A DNA stretch of 64,000 nucleotides from Streptomyces sp. A 4/2 (GCF_940670765.1 NZ_CALNVW010000010.1:310001-374000); one strand, 5' to 3'. Numbered from the stretch's first letter, positions 18,005 through 26,811 are shown. Made by a program: numbers and translations. Notes: generated by a model from the sequence alone, not told the origin.

Positions 18005-19255
18005 ATGCGCGCCGGCGTACACGGCGGCGGCTGTACATGTCCGGACTGTCCGCACGGAGCACGCGAGGGCCACCGGCGGGCCGTCGCGGCATTTCTCGTG
18101 AAACGGGACGAACTGGCGGCCGGGCAGGGCCTGCCCACCGCCGTGGCCCACTCGGCGGGAGCCTCGCGCCAGTGGGTGTCCGACGAACTGACGGAGTCGG
18201 CGCGGGCGGTGGCCGAGCGCAGCAGGGAGGCCGGGGACGCCTGGTTCCCGCGGGTGTGGCAGCGCACGCTGGTGCTGCTGTGGGGGAGTGTGGTGGTCCT
18301 CGCGCTGGCCGAGTCGGCGACCGCGATCGGCGCGGGCTGGAGCGGGGCCCGTACCGCCGGGCTGCTCGCCGCGCTCGTCACGGCGGGGCTGCTGACCTGC
18401 GCGGCCCGCTTCCACCGGGCGCGCGGCGGACTCCTGGCCCCGGTGATCGGCGAGGACAACCGGCTCTCCACCTCGCGCGCGGTCGCCGCGTCATGGGTGC
18501 TGCTGGTGGTCTTCTCGGTGCTGGTCCTCATCCTCCAGCTCGCCGGAGCGTCCGGGCACCGTGAGCGCGACACCCTGATCGACGGGCTCGAACTGGCCCG
18601 GGGCGCGGGCATGGTGACCGTGCTCGCCCTGGTCTGCGCGATCGCCGTGGTGGCGCGGCGCGTGGTGTCCGTGCGGGTGCTGTCGCAGAAGCTCCAGAAG
18701 GTGCGCGCCGACCGCCCCCGCGCCGCCGATCTGCTCACCGACGACTCGGGGCGCGGCAGCTTCGCGGACGTGCAGTACGTCCTGGTGAGCACGGTCGCCG
18801 CGCTGTTCGCGGCGGTACGGCTGGCCCGCCGCCCCGACCAACTGCCCGACCTGCCGTGGGGGCTGGCGCTCCTGGTGGTGGTCTCGGCGGCCACGTACTT
18901 CGCGGGCAAGTACGCGGAGGGCGGACGCCCCGTGGTGCTCTCGGTGGTCCGCGCCCGGGAGGCCGGTGACCTGGACGCCCCGATCCGTACCGGCGACGAC
19001 ATCGAGATCCGCGGCGCGGGCTTCGTGCCGCCGGGCGCCGGGACACCCGACCGGCTGGCACGGATGGTGGTGCGCATCGGCGCGGTGCACGTCCACGTAC
19101 CGCTGGTTCCCGTGCCGGGCGGCTTCGCCAACCCGACGGACACGGTGCTGACGGTGCCGGTACCGGTGGAGGTCGAGCCGGGGCGGGTGGAGGTACGTGT
19201 GATCACGGCGGCCGGGATGGAGACGGCGGCCTGCGAGATCGATGTGACGGATTAA
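18005..19255 (+). CDS. Membrane protein with N-terminal Cys motif and IPT/TIG-like C-terminus
   Basis: A protein of about 416 residues of unknown function. The N-terminus CTCPDCPHGAREGHRRA could bind zinc. It is followed by a helical soluble part (KRDELAAGQGLPTAVAHSAG) that may be a degenerate helix-turn-helix. Four to five hydrophobic helices occupy about residues 85-310. The C-terminal 90 residues (DDIEIRGAGFVPPGAG ... VEVRVITAAGMETAACEI) fit an IPT/TIG immunoglobulin-like fold. ATG 18005 is uncertain; GTG codons at 17972 and 17978 are in frame. It stands alone between the aldolase tail repeats and the next gene. Signal perception across the membrane is possible but not shown. Confidence 0.6.
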   Translation: MRAGVHGGGCTCPDCPHGAREGHRRAVAAFLVKRDELAAGQGLPTAVAHSAGASRQWVSDELTESARAVAERSREAGDAWFPRVWQRTLVLLWGSVVVLALAESATAIGAGWSGARTAGLLAALVTAGLLTCAARFHRARGGLLAPVIGEDNRLSTSRAVAASWVLLVVFSVLVLILQLAGASGHRERDTLIDGLELARGAGMVTVLALVCAIAVVARRVVSVRVLSQKLQKVRADRPRAADLLTDDSGRGSFADVQYVLVSTVAALFAAVRLARRPDQLPDLPWGLALLVVVSAATYFAGKYAEGGRPVVLSVVRAREAGDLDAPIRTGDDIEIRGAGFVPPGAGTPDRLARMVVRIGAVHVHVPLVPVPGGFANPTDTVLTVPVPVEVEPGRVEVRVITAAGMETAACEIDVTD

Positions 19256-19344
19256 CGGTCCGCGATATACCGATTCTCGGTTTTCCAGATATTTCATTTC
19301 CGGCGTGTTCCTGAGCGGAAAGCCTGGGGTGGGTGACGGCGGGC

Positions 19345-19359
19345 GAAACGAATCGTTTC
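19345..19359. promoter_or_regulatory. 15-base palindrome just before a start codon
   Basis: GAAACGA, one A, then TCGTTTC, ending 7 bases before ATG 19367. The half-site GCGAAACGA recurs at 19441-19449 inside the gene. Position and symmetry suggest an autoregulatory operator. Confidence 0.45.
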
Positions 19360-19366
19360 TACGGCC

Positions 19367-19762
19367 ATGAGCACTTCTGACGCTCCAACCACGGCAGGCA
19401 AGGGACTTGGTTCCCTGATTCCGCAAGGAAATGCATATAAGCGAAACGAAAGCGTGCCGGGGCCACGTGCTTCGGGTTACCGGCGCGGGAAGCCGCCGTC
19501 GCACCGCATGTCGCCGCCGGCCGGATTCGACCGGACCGGATGTGACGGGGAGGCGACGCCGCTGTACGGGGAGTTGGTGAACCTCTGGGCCGCCCGGGGG
19601 GCCACACTCCCCGGTGCGCCGGACCCCGACTGGCGTCGTCTGGTCTCCTACCGCCACTTCCAGGAGGAGACGGAAGAGACATTGCGGATGCTCCGGCTCC
19701 AGGGTTCTTCCCTGCCCCTCAATTGGCCTAATGGTCAGGTTGTCCCGACGTCGGGGAATTGA
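19367..19762 (+). CDS. Hypothetical protein
   Basis: I do not recognise this 131-residue protein. It has no signal peptide or membrane helix. The first 65 residues are basic and low in order (YRRGKPPSHRM). The C-terminal part has an amphipathic helical segment (PLYGELVNLWAARGATLPG ... RHFQEETEETLRMLRLQ). The codon use is less GC-biased than neighbours, especially near the ends. There is no ribosome site; a short palindrome touches the start. The next gene begins 54 bases later and may be functionally linked. Confidence 0.55.
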   Translation: MSTSDAPTTAGKGLGSLIPQGNAYKRNESVPGPRASGYRRGKPPSHRMSPPAGFDRTGCDGEATPLYGELVNLWAARGATLPGAPDPDWRRLVSYRHFQEETEETLRMLRLQGSSLPLNWPNGQVVPTSGN

Positions 19763-19816
19763 TCAATGAGGTGAATTTTGGGCTTTGTTAGGTTCTTTTG
19801 GCCTAGCTGAGCGTTG

Positions 19817-20758
19817 GTGCAGACCATGGAGTCCAGGGAATTGTGGGAGCGGCATGCGGTTCTGGCCGATGCCTTTTGCGGCGCGGACGACCATGTGCGC
19901 CGTGCACAGTCGGTGTTCGACGGCGCGCAGGCCGAGCGCGCGAGGATGCTGGCTGCCTTCGCCATCACCGTGGGCAGTGACGGCGCGGTTGCCGACATGC
20001 TGGGGCTGAACGAACGCGAGGTGCGGGTGGCGCGCCGCACCGTGGGCAAGGACGACGCGCGGTCGCTCGCCGACACGCTGCTCACCAGGCCGTCGGACGA
20101 GCAGCCCGAACCGGATGCGGTGCAGCAGGAGGATGCCGATTCCTTCCTGCTTCCCGCCTCCGGGAACCCGGGGTATCCCACGCCCCCGGCGCCCGCGCAG
20201 CCCCCCATTCCTCCGCCCCGCACCGAGCAGTTCCCGGCCCCGGCCCCCGATGTGCCGATGGCGGGTCCGGAGTGGTCCCCCGCGCTGGACGCGTTCCTGG
20301 TGGAGGGCTGGAACAACGGGATCGACGTCGTCGCGCTGGCGGCCCAACTCGGCATCGAACTGGCGCAGTTGGTCTCCCGGGCCCAGCATCTCTCCGCGGA
20401 GGGGCGGCTCGCGCAGGTACGGCGGGACGCGGGCCGCCACCGGCGTACGGCGGGGGACCCGGGGTCCGTCACGCAGCCCTCGCCCGACGCCGGTTACTTC
20501 ATGGGCCCGCCGTCCGGCGCCGCCTGGCCGCCTCCGGGCCCCGGAGTCATGGCCGCGGGTCCCTGGCAGGGCGACACCCAGCACCAGGTCCCGTACGAGC
20601 AGTACGGGCAGTACGGGCAGTACGAGCAATACGGGCAGTACGCGCAGTACGCCCAGCCCGGATACGGGTGGGGTCCCGACGCCTCCGGGGCCCTGCCCCG
20701 GCGCGACTGGGACGGCATCCTGCACGACTGGGAACGCTCCTACCCCGCCGACCGCTGA
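19817..20758 (+). CDS. Putative HTH DNA-binding protein with Gln/Tyr-rich tail
   Basis: A cytoplasmic protein of about 313 residues. The N-terminal 75 residues look like a helical bundle ending in a helix-turn-helix (GAVADMLGLNEREVRVARRTVG). A Pro-rich linker follows, then a second helix-turn-helix-like segment (DVVALAAQLGIELAQLVSRAQ). The tail has repeated QYGQYGQYEQYGQYAQYA units (about 255-275), a low-complexity, possibly phase-separating region. A TAGCTG box at 19804-19809 puts the transcription start at GTG 19817, so a leaderless start is likely; ATG 19826 and TTG 19814 are also in frame. A DoxX gene follows. I infer a regulatory role from the HTH-like parts only. Confidence 0.65.
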   Translation: MQTMESRELWERHAVLADAFCGADDHVRRAQSVFDGAQAERARMLAAFAITVGSDGAVADMLGLNEREVRVARRTVGKDDARSLADTLLTRPSDEQPEPDAVQQEDADSFLLPASGNPGYPTPPAPAQPPIPPPRTEQFPAPAPDVPMAGPEWSPALDAFLVEGWNNGIDVVALAAQLGIELAQLVSRAQHLSAEGRLAQVRRDAGRHRRTAGDPGSVTQPSPDAGYFMGPPSGAAWPPPGPGVMAAGPWQGDTQHQVPYEQYGQYGQYEQYGQYAQYAQPGYGWGPDASGALPRRDWDGILHDWERSYPADR

Positions 20759-20882
20759 CCCTCGTCCGCGCCCCCGTCCGCACCCCCGTCCGCACCTCTC
20801 CCAACCCGCCAAGGAAAATCGTGCCTGTGCCACGCCACAGCGGAGGCGCACCACGGGGCAACCGGAGAGGGAGGACCAGATC

Positions 20883-21410
20883 ATGGTTCAGGGATATCGG
20901 ACGGGTATGCCCAGTGGGTTCGGCGCCGCACGGGGACGCCGTGGCGGTCGCTGGAAGGAGACCGCGCGCCGCCACTCGCTGCTTCCGCTCCGCGTCTTCC
21001 TCGGCGTCACGTTCTGCTACGCCGGAATCGACAAGCTCACCGACTCCGCCTTCCTCCACGCGTCGGGCGCCGGCTCGATCGGCGAGCTGATGCACTCCGT
21101 GCGCGACTCGGCGGCCGTGCCCGGCCTGGTGGACCTCGCCCTGAACGGCCCGTCCTGCTTCGGATACGCGATCGCCCTCGGTGAACTGGCCGTCGGCCTG
21201 GGCACCCTGCTGGGCCTCTTCGGCCGGGTCGCCGCGCTCGGCGGGGCCCTGATCTCGCTCAGTCTCTGGCTGACCGTGAGCTGGCGGTCCACGCCGTACT
21301 ACTACGGGAACGACCTCGTCTACCTCATGGCCTGGCTGCCGCTCCTGCTCGCCGGGTCGCCGCTGCTCTCCGCCGACGCCTTCCTGGCGGACCGCCGCCG
21401 TACCCCGTAG
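20883..21410 (+). CDS. DoxX family membrane protein
   Basis: A small four-helix integral membrane protein of 175 residues. The DoxX pattern is visible in LLPLRVFLGVTFCYAGIDKL, GYAIALGELAVGLGTLLGLFGRVAALGGALISL and YYGNDLVYLMAWLPLLLAG. Family members are associated with thiosulfate:quinone oxidoreductase or with redox homeostasis at the membrane. ATG 20883 has GGGAGG ahead. Its 3' end overlaps the convergent small membrane protein gene by 91 bases. Confidence 0.85.
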   Translation: MVQGYRTGMPSGFGAARGRRGGRWKETARRHSLLPLRVFLGVTFCYAGIDKLTDSAFLHASGAGSIGELMHSVRDSAAVPGLVDLALNGPSCFGYAIALGELAVGLGTLLGLFGRVAALGGALISLSLWLTVSWRSTPYYYGNDLVYLMAWLPLLLAGSPLLSADAFLADRRRTP

Positions 21411-21664
21411 GCGAGCCAGTTGACGATCCCCGCCAGCGCCAAGCCGATGCCGAGCATCGGCAGCGCGGCGCCGGACGGTGTCTCCCAGAGGCCGCCCGCG
21501 TCACCGAGGTACACGGTGGCGATGCCCAGCAGCGCCAGCCCCGCGACGAGCTTGCCCGGCCGGAACTCGTGCCGGAACTCGCGCCGGTACGTGTACGGCG
21601 GTGCGTACGGGGGCGTCGGCGGGGGCGTCTGCGGGGACTCCCGTCCCGATTGTTCACTTCGCAC
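21320..21664 (-). CDS. Small membrane protein coupled to the PspC protein
   Basis: A 114-residue protein with a Pro/Tyr-rich N-terminus and two hydrophobic helices (LVAGLALLGIATVYLG and ALPMLGIGLALAGIVNWLAYGV), then a basic Ser-rich tail. Its GTG start overlaps the end of the upstream PspC gene by 11 bases, which indicates translational coupling. Its 3' end runs 91 bases into the convergent DoxX gene. The function is unknown, but the coupling suggests it works with the PspC protein. Confidence 0.7.
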   Translation of the reverse strand: MRSEQSGRESPQTPPPTPPYAPPYTYRREFRHEFRPGKLVAGLALLGIATVYLGDAGGLWETPSGAALPMLGIGLALAGIVNWLAYGVRRRSARKASAESSGDPASRSGSQAMR

Positions 21665-22982
21665 GGGTCACCTCCGCCTGTCCGACGCCGACTTCCACAT
21701 ACAGGTTCACGGTGCGCGGTGCGCCGCCGATCGCATCGTTGACCGCCTTGCCGACCACCGGTACGGCGGGGAGCGTCACCGTTCTGTCCTGGCCCGGCGA
21801 GATGTCGATGTCGTTCGGCCCTTCGCCGGGCAGTTGGACGTCCCCGAGGCCGACCGTGACCTTCAACCGCACTGTCACATTTTTCGGTACGACGACCGTC
21901 GCCCGCCCGGCGCCCACCACCACCCGGGTACTCACGGACTGACCCGGCGGCACATCGAGGCCGCCGAGGTTCAGCGTGCCGACGCCCGAGCCGACCTGGT
22001 AGCGGGGCCGGACGTCCGCCGGCGAGGTGGGCCGCCAATCCGTGCGCACCCAGTGCGGGGAGACATCCTTCGGCAGCGCGGTCGCCCCGGCCAGCAGCCC
22101 GGTGGTGAGCACCACCATGACGAGCGTGCCGCCGCCGGTCCGGCCGACGAACGCGCTGAGCAGCATGCCCAGCCCGAAGACCGCGAGCGCACAGGACAGC
22201 CCGATCTGGAGGCTCGTGCCGACCGGGTGGCCGTGCCACGCGAGACCGGTGCCGAGACCGGCCGCGACCAGCGCGAGCAGGAAGACCCGGCCGCCGATGC
22301 CGCGCGGCCCGCGGCTCGCCGCCGCCGGAGCGGCGGTCCAGGGGGACTGGCGGGACGGCGGCGGCTCCGCGGCGGAGTCCGAGGGCCCCCAGAGGTAGCC
22401 CGAACCGACCGGTCCCGTCGTGCCGTCCTTGACGATCGGGTCCCGCCACCAGGACGGACTGCCCGGCGTCGGCGGCGCCTTCGTCTCCGGCGGCGCGTCC
22501 GGCACCTTCTGCCCGGCCGTACCCGAAGCCCCCGGCGCCCTGGTGGCCCCCGGCACCGGCGAGGCCGTCTCGGGCGGCGCCATCCGGCGCCGCTCCGACC
22601 AGACCGCGCAGCCCGCGGTGGCCAGCGACAGCAGCGCGGCGAAGACCAGCACCGACACGTAGTGCAGCATCGACAGGAAGAACCCGCACCCGGCCAGCGC
22701 CAGGAGCACCGCCGCCATCGAAGCGCCCTCGACCCGGCCGGTCAGCAGCCTGCGCGCCTCGTTCTCGTCCTCGCCGTCCTGCTGGATCACCAGCCAGGCG
22801 AACCCGTAGAAGATCAGCCCGACACCGCCGGTCACCGCCAGCACACCGAGCACGACCCGGAAGACCACCGGGTCGAGGTCGAAATGCCTGCCCAGCCCGC
22901 CGCACACCCCGGCGACCACCTTGTTCTTCCGGTGGCGCCGCAGTTGCGGTCGCGGCTCGTCCTGCGGCGGCGGCGTTGTCAT
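21654..22982 (-). CDS. PspC-domain membrane protein
   Basis: A membrane protein of 442 residues. The N-terminal PspC domain has LRRHRKNKVVAGVCGGLGRHFDLDP and a membrane helix (VVLGVLAVTGGVGLIFYGFAWLV). Several more helices lie between about residues 85-285. The C-terminal part (YQVGSGVGTLNLGGLDVPPGQ ... RATVVVPKNVTVRLKVTVGLGDVQLPG) is a beta-rich domain like those of LiaF/DUF2154 proteins that restrain stress-responsive sensor kinases. It is divergent from a histidine kinase that also starts with a PspC domain. I infer that it modulates that kinase at the membrane. Confidence 0.82.
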   Translation of the reverse strand: MTTPPPQDEPRPQLRRHRKNKVVAGVCGGLGRHFDLDPVVFRVVLGVLAVTGGVGLIFYGFAWLVIQQDGEDENEARRLLTGRVEGASMAAVLLALAGCGFFLSMLHYVSVLVFAALLSLATAGCAVWSERRRMAPPETASPVPGATRAPGASGTAGQKVPDAPPETKAPPTPGSPSWWRDPIVKDGTTGPVGSGYLWGPSDSAAEPPPSRQSPWTAAPAAASRGPRGIGGRVFLLALVAAGLGTGLAWHGHPVGTSLQIGLSCALAVFGLGMLLSAFVGRTGGGTLVMVVLTTGLLAGATALPKDVSPHWVRTDWRPTSPADVRPRYQVGSGVGTLNLGGLDVPPGQSVSTRVVVGAGRATVVVPKNVTVRLKVTVGLGDVQLPGEGPNDIDISPGQDRTVTLPAVPVVGKAVNDAIGGAPRTVNLYVEVGVGQAEVTRAK

Positions 22983-23037
22983 ACGTCCATGGTGACGGTC
23001 GTCCCGTGCCGGTGGGGGCCGCGGCGACCCTGGCCGA

Positions 23038-23078
23038 TCCCTGATTTCGCGCGCGGGAACCAGGGGGTTTTCCCTGAT
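23038..23078. promoter_or_regulatory. Possible operator in the PspC/kinase divergent region
   Basis: Two TCCCTGAT direct repeats (23038-23045, 23071-23078) start 33 bases apart, about three helix turns. A CAGGG-N6-CCCTG inverted repeat lies at 23061-23076. The site may bind the response regulator encoded downstream. Confidence 0.3.
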
Positions 23079-23112
23079 GCCCGCACCAGCCCGTACATGT
23101 GACGATCGAACC

Positions 23113-24399
23113 ATGCCAGTCGCCCCGCCCCGCCCCGCAGGCGCCGCCGCCTCCGAAGCGCCGGACGAACCACCGCTGCGCAAGCTGTACCGCAGCGCCG
23201 AAGGGCGCATGCTGGGCGGCGTCGCGCGCGGGCTCGCCGGTCATCTCGGGGTGCCCGTCTCCTGGGTACGTGCCGCCTTCATCGTGCTCTTCACCCTGGA
23301 GGGCCTCGGGGCGCTGCTGTACGTCGCGTTCTGGTTCGTCGTACCGCTCGGCGCGGGCGGCGTCGAAGCGAACCGTTCCCTCTTCGAGGAGTCCCCGGAC
23401 GGCCGCCGGAAGTTGCTGCGCAAACCGGACGGCGGCCAGATCGTCGCCCTGGTCGCGCTGATCATCGGCGTGGCGATCTTCATCGGGAACGTGGACATCG
23501 GCGGCGACGCGAGCCCGTACATCTGGCCCGTCCTGCTGATCGGCGCCGGTGTCGTCCTGGTCTGGCGCCAGGCGGACAATTCGCGGCGCGCCCACTGGAC
23601 GGAGGTCGGCCGCCGCAGCCGGCTGCTCCCGCTGGGCCGCGCCCTGGCCGGGGTCGCACTGGTGGGCGCCGGTCTGGCCGCGTTCATCGTGATCCGCGGC
23701 TCCTCGGCCCAGCTCGGCAACGTCCTCACCGCGACCCTCGCCGTGCTCGCCGGTATCGCTCTCCTCGCGGGCCCCTGGCTCGTACGGATGACGCAGGACC
23801 TCTCCCAGGAACGCCTGATGCGCATCCGCGCCCAGGAGCGCGCGGAGGTCGCCGCCCACGTCCACGACTCCGTCCTGCACACCCTGACCCTGATCCAGCG
23901 CAACGCGGAGGACCCGGGCGAGGTCCGGCGGCTGGCCCGCGCCCAGGAACGTGAGCTGCGCGCCTGGCTGTACAAGCCCGAGGGCACCGGCAAGGACAAG
24001 GACGACGAACCCGAGACCCTCGCGGAAGCCGTCAAACAGTCCGCCGCCGAGGTCGAGGACAAGCACGGGGTCCCGCTGGAGGTCGTGGTCGTCGGCGACT
24101 GCCCGCTCGACGAGAAGCTGTCCGCACAGATGCAGGCCGCGCGGGAAGCCATGGTGAACGCCGCCAAGTACGGTGGCGAGGGCGGGGCGGTACAGGTCTA
24201 CGCGGAGGTCGAGGGCCGTACGGTCTTCGTGTCCGTACGGGACCGGGGCCCCGGCTTCGACCTGGACGCGGTACCGGACGACCGCATGGGCGTACGAGAA
24301 TCGATCATCGGCCGTATGCAGCGCAACGGCGGCACGGCAAGCCTGCGTTCCGCTCCCGACGGCGGCACCGTAGTGGAACTGGAGATGGAGCGAGCATGA
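23113..24399 (+). CDS. PspC-type sensor histidine kinase
   Basis: A membrane histidine kinase of 428 residues. It begins with a PspC domain (LRKLYRSAEGRMLGGVARGLAGHLGV) and has about five membrane helices (up to about residue 225). The phosphoacceptor region reads EVAAHVHDSVLHTLTLIQRNA, as in NarL/DesK-type kinases (HisKA_3). The ATP-binding domain shows EAMVNAAKYG, RDRGPGFD and GTASLRSAPDGGTVVELE. The response regulator gene overlaps its stop by four bases, so the two form a pair. The divergent PspC protein is the likely membrane partner. Cell-envelope stress is the likely signal by analogy to Lia/Psp-type systems. Confidence 0.9.
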   Translation: MPVAPPRPAGAAASEAPDEPPLRKLYRSAEGRMLGGVARGLAGHLGVPVSWVRAAFIVLFTLEGLGALLYVAFWFVVPLGAGGVEANRSLFEESPDGRRKLLRKPDGGQIVALVALIIGVAIFIGNVDIGGDASPYIWPVLLIGAGVVLVWRQADNSRRAHWTEVGRRSRLLPLGRALAGVALVGAGLAAFIVIRGSSAQLGNVLTATLAVLAGIALLAGPWLVRMTQDLSQERLMRIRAQERAEVAAHVHDSVLHTLTLIQRNAEDPGEVRRLARAQERELRAWLYKPEGTGKDKDDEPETLAEAVKQSAAEVEDKHGVPLEVVVVGDCPLDEKLSAQMQAAREAMVNAAKYGGEGGAVQVYAEVEGRTVFVSVRDRGPGFDLDAVPDDRMGVRESIIGRMQRNGGTASLRSAPDGGTVVELEMERA

Positions 24400-25094
24400 C
24401 CGAGCCCACCGAGACCGGAGCAACCGCAGAGAGCCGCAGGGTCCGGGTCGTGCTCGTCGACGACCACCGGATGTTCCGTACCGGAGTCCAGGCCGAGATC
24501 GGCCAGACGGAGACGACGGGCGTCGAGGTCGTCGGCGAGGCCGCCGACGTCGACCAGGCGGTCACGGTCATCAAGGCCACCCGCCCCGAGGTGGTCCTCC
24601 TCGACGTCCACCTCCCGGGCGGCGGCGGCGTCGAAGTCCTGCGCCGCTCGGCCGCGTTGATGTCCGACCCGGAGCACCCGGTCCGCTTCCTCGCCCTGTC
24701 CGTCTCGGACGCGGCGGAGGACGTCATCGGTGTGATCCGGGGCGGCGCCCGCGGCTACGTCACCAAGACGATCACCGGCTCCGACCTGGTCGACTCGGTC
24801 TTCCGCGTCCAGGACGGCGACGCGGTCTTCTCCCCGCGCCTCGCGGGCTTCGTCCTCGACGCCTTCGCCTCGACGGACGCCCCGCCGGTCGACGAGGACA
24901 TGGACCGGCTGACCCAGCGCGAGCGCGAGGTCCTGCGGCTGATCGCGCGCGGCTACGCGTACAAGGAGATCGCGAAGCAGCTCTTCATCTCGGTGAAGAC
25001 GGTCGAGTCGCACGTCTCGGCGGTGCTCAGGAAACTCCAGCTCTCCAACCGCCATGAACTGACCCGCTGGGCTACGGCGCGACGGCTGGTCTGA
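24396..25094 (+). CDS. LuxR/NarL-family response regulator
   Basis: Partner of the kinase whose stop it overlaps (ATGA). The receiver domain has VRVVLVDDHRMFRTGV with the acidic pair, the phosphoacceptor Asp in VVLLDVHLPG (about 67), a Ser/Thr position in LALSVSD and Lys in GYVTKTITG. The C-terminal helix-turn-helix reads LTQREREVLRLIARGYAYKEIAKQLFISVKTVESHVSAVLRKL. At 232 residues it is a standard member. It probably regulates its own operon and the divergent PspC genes. Confidence 0.92.
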   Translation: MTEPTETGATAESRRVRVVLVDDHRMFRTGVQAEIGQTETTGVEVVGEAADVDQAVTVIKATRPEVVLLDVHLPGGGGVEVLRRSAALMSDPEHPVRFLALSVSDAAEDVIGVIRGGARGYVTKTITGSDLVDSVFRVQDGDAVFSPRLAGFVLDAFASTDAPPVDEDMDRLTQREREVLRLIARGYAYKEIAKQLFISVKTVESHVSAVLRKLQLSNRHELTRWATARRLV

Positions 25095-25326
25095 CGGATG
25101 GCCGGCCGCCCGGGTCGACGGCCGGGCGACCCGGCCGGAACCCGGGCTCGTCCGGCACCCCGTCCCCGTATCTCTCCCGGTGCTCCCGGGTGGGTTCCCA
25201 CTCCCTCCGGCAACCCGCGCAGTGCCAGCGCCAGTTGTCCGCAGCCGTCGGCGCGGTGAGGCTGGTGTCCTTCCACAGCGGGGGGCGCCGGGGGCAGTGG
25301 GGGCAGTTCGGCGGCTTCAGCACCAT
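25072..25326 (-). CDS. Small zinc-ribbon-like hypothetical protein
   Basis: An 84-residue protein with two CxxC knuckles, CPHC (about 8-11) and CAGC (about 36-39), followed by basic residues (RREWEPTREHRERYG). This fits a small zinc ribbon. The ATG has GAGGAG at good spacing, which supports it as real. The Pro/Arg-rich C-terminus overlaps the 3' end of the convergent response regulator by 23 bases. The function is unknown. Confidence 0.6.
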   Translation of the reverse strand: MVLKPPNCPHCPRRPPLWKDTSLTAPTAADNWRWHCAGCRREWEPTREHRERYGDGVPDEPGFRPGRPAVDPGGRPSVRPAVAP

Positions 25327-25518
25327 GGCTCACTCCTCAGGGATCCGGGTCAGCCTGGTGCGTCGGCGGATCGCGCGCCTCGCGGACGGGGTGGGGCCAC
25401 TCGTTCGGGGGACGGGGGGCCTCCCCGCGGCTGACAGTGCCCGGAATCGGCCGAGGCCGGGGGCCCTGTACGGCAAGGTGGCGCCGAGGATCCCGCAGAG
25501 CGTAGAAGGAGACCGACG

Positions 25519-26100
25519 GTGACTGACGACCTGTCCTCGGTGGCGCACTTCCTCTTCGAAGCGGGCACGCTCAAGCAGGCGCGGCGCACTGGCTGGTGGA
25601 TGGCCGGAGTGCGTGATCCGGAGAGCGTCGCCGACCACTCGTGGCGTACCTCGCTGATCGCCTCGATCATCGCGAAGCTGGAGGGCGCGGACCCGGCGCG
25701 GGCGGCGTTCCTCGCGGTGTGGCACGACTCGCAGGAGTCCCGTACCGGAGACGTCAACTACCTGGGCAAGAAGTACGCGTCGGGTGCGGACCCCAGGGAA
25801 GTGACCGCCGACCAGGTAGCCGGTATGCCGGAGGTCCTCGCGTCCACGGTGCGTGATCTGGTCGCGGAGTACGAGGCCAAGGAGTCGCCGGAAGCGGTCT
25901 GCGCCCGGGACGCGGACAAGCTGGAATGCCTGCTCCAGGGCATCGAGTACAAGGCACAGGGGTACGAGAACGCTCAGCGGTGGATCGACAACAGCCGACC
26001 TCGGCTGGTCACGGACACCGCGTGCCGTCTCGCCGACGAACTGCTCGGTCAGGGCTCGCTGGACTGGCTGCGGGAGGCGCTCGGAGAACAGAAGCGCTGA
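25519..26100 (+). CDS. HD-domain phosphohydrolase (YfbR/HDDC2-like)
   Basis: A metal-dependent phosphohydrolase of 193 residues, probably a 5'-deoxynucleotidase acting on nucleoside monophosphates. The metal ligands are visible: His in ESVADHSWRTSLIA, the His-Asp pair in AVWHDSQESRTGDV and Asp in CARDADKLECLL. YLGKKY and QRWIDNSRPRL are also found in this group as I remember it. The GTG start has GAAGGAGA ahead. The PaiB-like gene follows 47 bases downstream and may share the transcript. Confidence 0.82.
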   Translation: MTDDLSSVAHFLFEAGTLKQARRTGWWMAGVRDPESVADHSWRTSLIASIIAKLEGADPARAAFLAVWHDSQESRTGDVNYLGKKYASGADPREVTADQVAGMPEVLASTVRDLVAEYEAKESPEAVCARDADKLECLLQGIEYKAQGYENAQRWIDNSRPRLVTDTACRLADELLGQGSLDWLREALGEQKR

Positions 26101-26147
26101 ACGGCCCCGAAGCTCACCGCACCGCCGATCACGCAAGGAGACCCGCA

Positions 26148-26795
26148 ATGTTCGTACAGCCCTGGGACGCCGGTCTGGACGAAGCCGAGTGGCGGACCTG
26201 GCTGGCCGAGGGGCACGACTTCGGGCAGCTGGCCGTCAACGGCCTGCCCGGCCACCCGCCGGTCGTCGTCCCCACCCACTTCATCTGCGACGGGCGCCAC
26301 CTCCTGGTGCACCTCGCACGACCCAACCCCGTCTGGAAGGCGATCGAGCACGATCCGAACGTCGTCCTCGGTGTCATCGGCGACTACGCGTTCATCCCCG
26401 GCCCCTGGCGCGCCAAGGCCGACATCCCGCCCCAGGACGGCGTTCCCACCAGCTATTACGCGGCCGTCCAGTTCACCTGCCGCGCCACGGTCGTCGACGA
26501 CCCGGAGGCCAAGGCCGAACTGCTGCGCCGCCAGCTCGCCCACTTCCAGCCCGAGGGCGACCACGCCCCCGTCGCCGTCGACCAGCCGCCGTACGGACGG
26601 ATGCTGTCCGGCATCCGTGGCCTGAGTCTGGAAGTCACCGAGGTGCGGGCCAAGTTCAAGTACGACGACCACAAACCCGTCGAGTACCGGGCCGCCGTCG
26701 CCGACCACCTCACCGCGCGCGGCGCGGGACTCGACGTCCCCGCCGCCCGTCAGCAGCGCCGCCGCCTGGACCGCCTCGGTCCCTGGAAACCCTGA
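26148..26795 (+). CDS. PaiB-like FMN-binding split-barrel protein
   Basis: A 215-residue member of the family annotated as FMN-binding negative transcriptional regulators. The split-barrel core shows LAVNGLPGHPPVVVPTHFI, HLARPNPVWKAIEHDPNVVLGVIGDYAFIPGPW and VPTSYYAAVQFTC. The late motif RMLSGIRGLSLEVTEVRAKFKY is typical of PaiB. ATG 26148 has AAGGAG ahead. Despite the family name no DNA-binding fold is obvious, so an enzymatic or detoxifying role is equally possible. Confidence 0.82.
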   Translation: MFVQPWDAGLDEAEWRTWLAEGHDFGQLAVNGLPGHPPVVVPTHFICDGRHLLVHLARPNPVWKAIEHDPNVVLGVIGDYAFIPGPWRAKADIPPQDGVPTSYYAAVQFTCRATVVDDPEAKAELLRRQLAHFQPEGDHAPVAVDQPPYGRMLSGIRGLSLEVTEVRAKFKYDDHKPVEYRAAVADHLTARGAGLDVPAARQQRRRLDRLGPWKP

Positions 26796-26811
26796 CCCCG
26801 CCAACTGCCCG

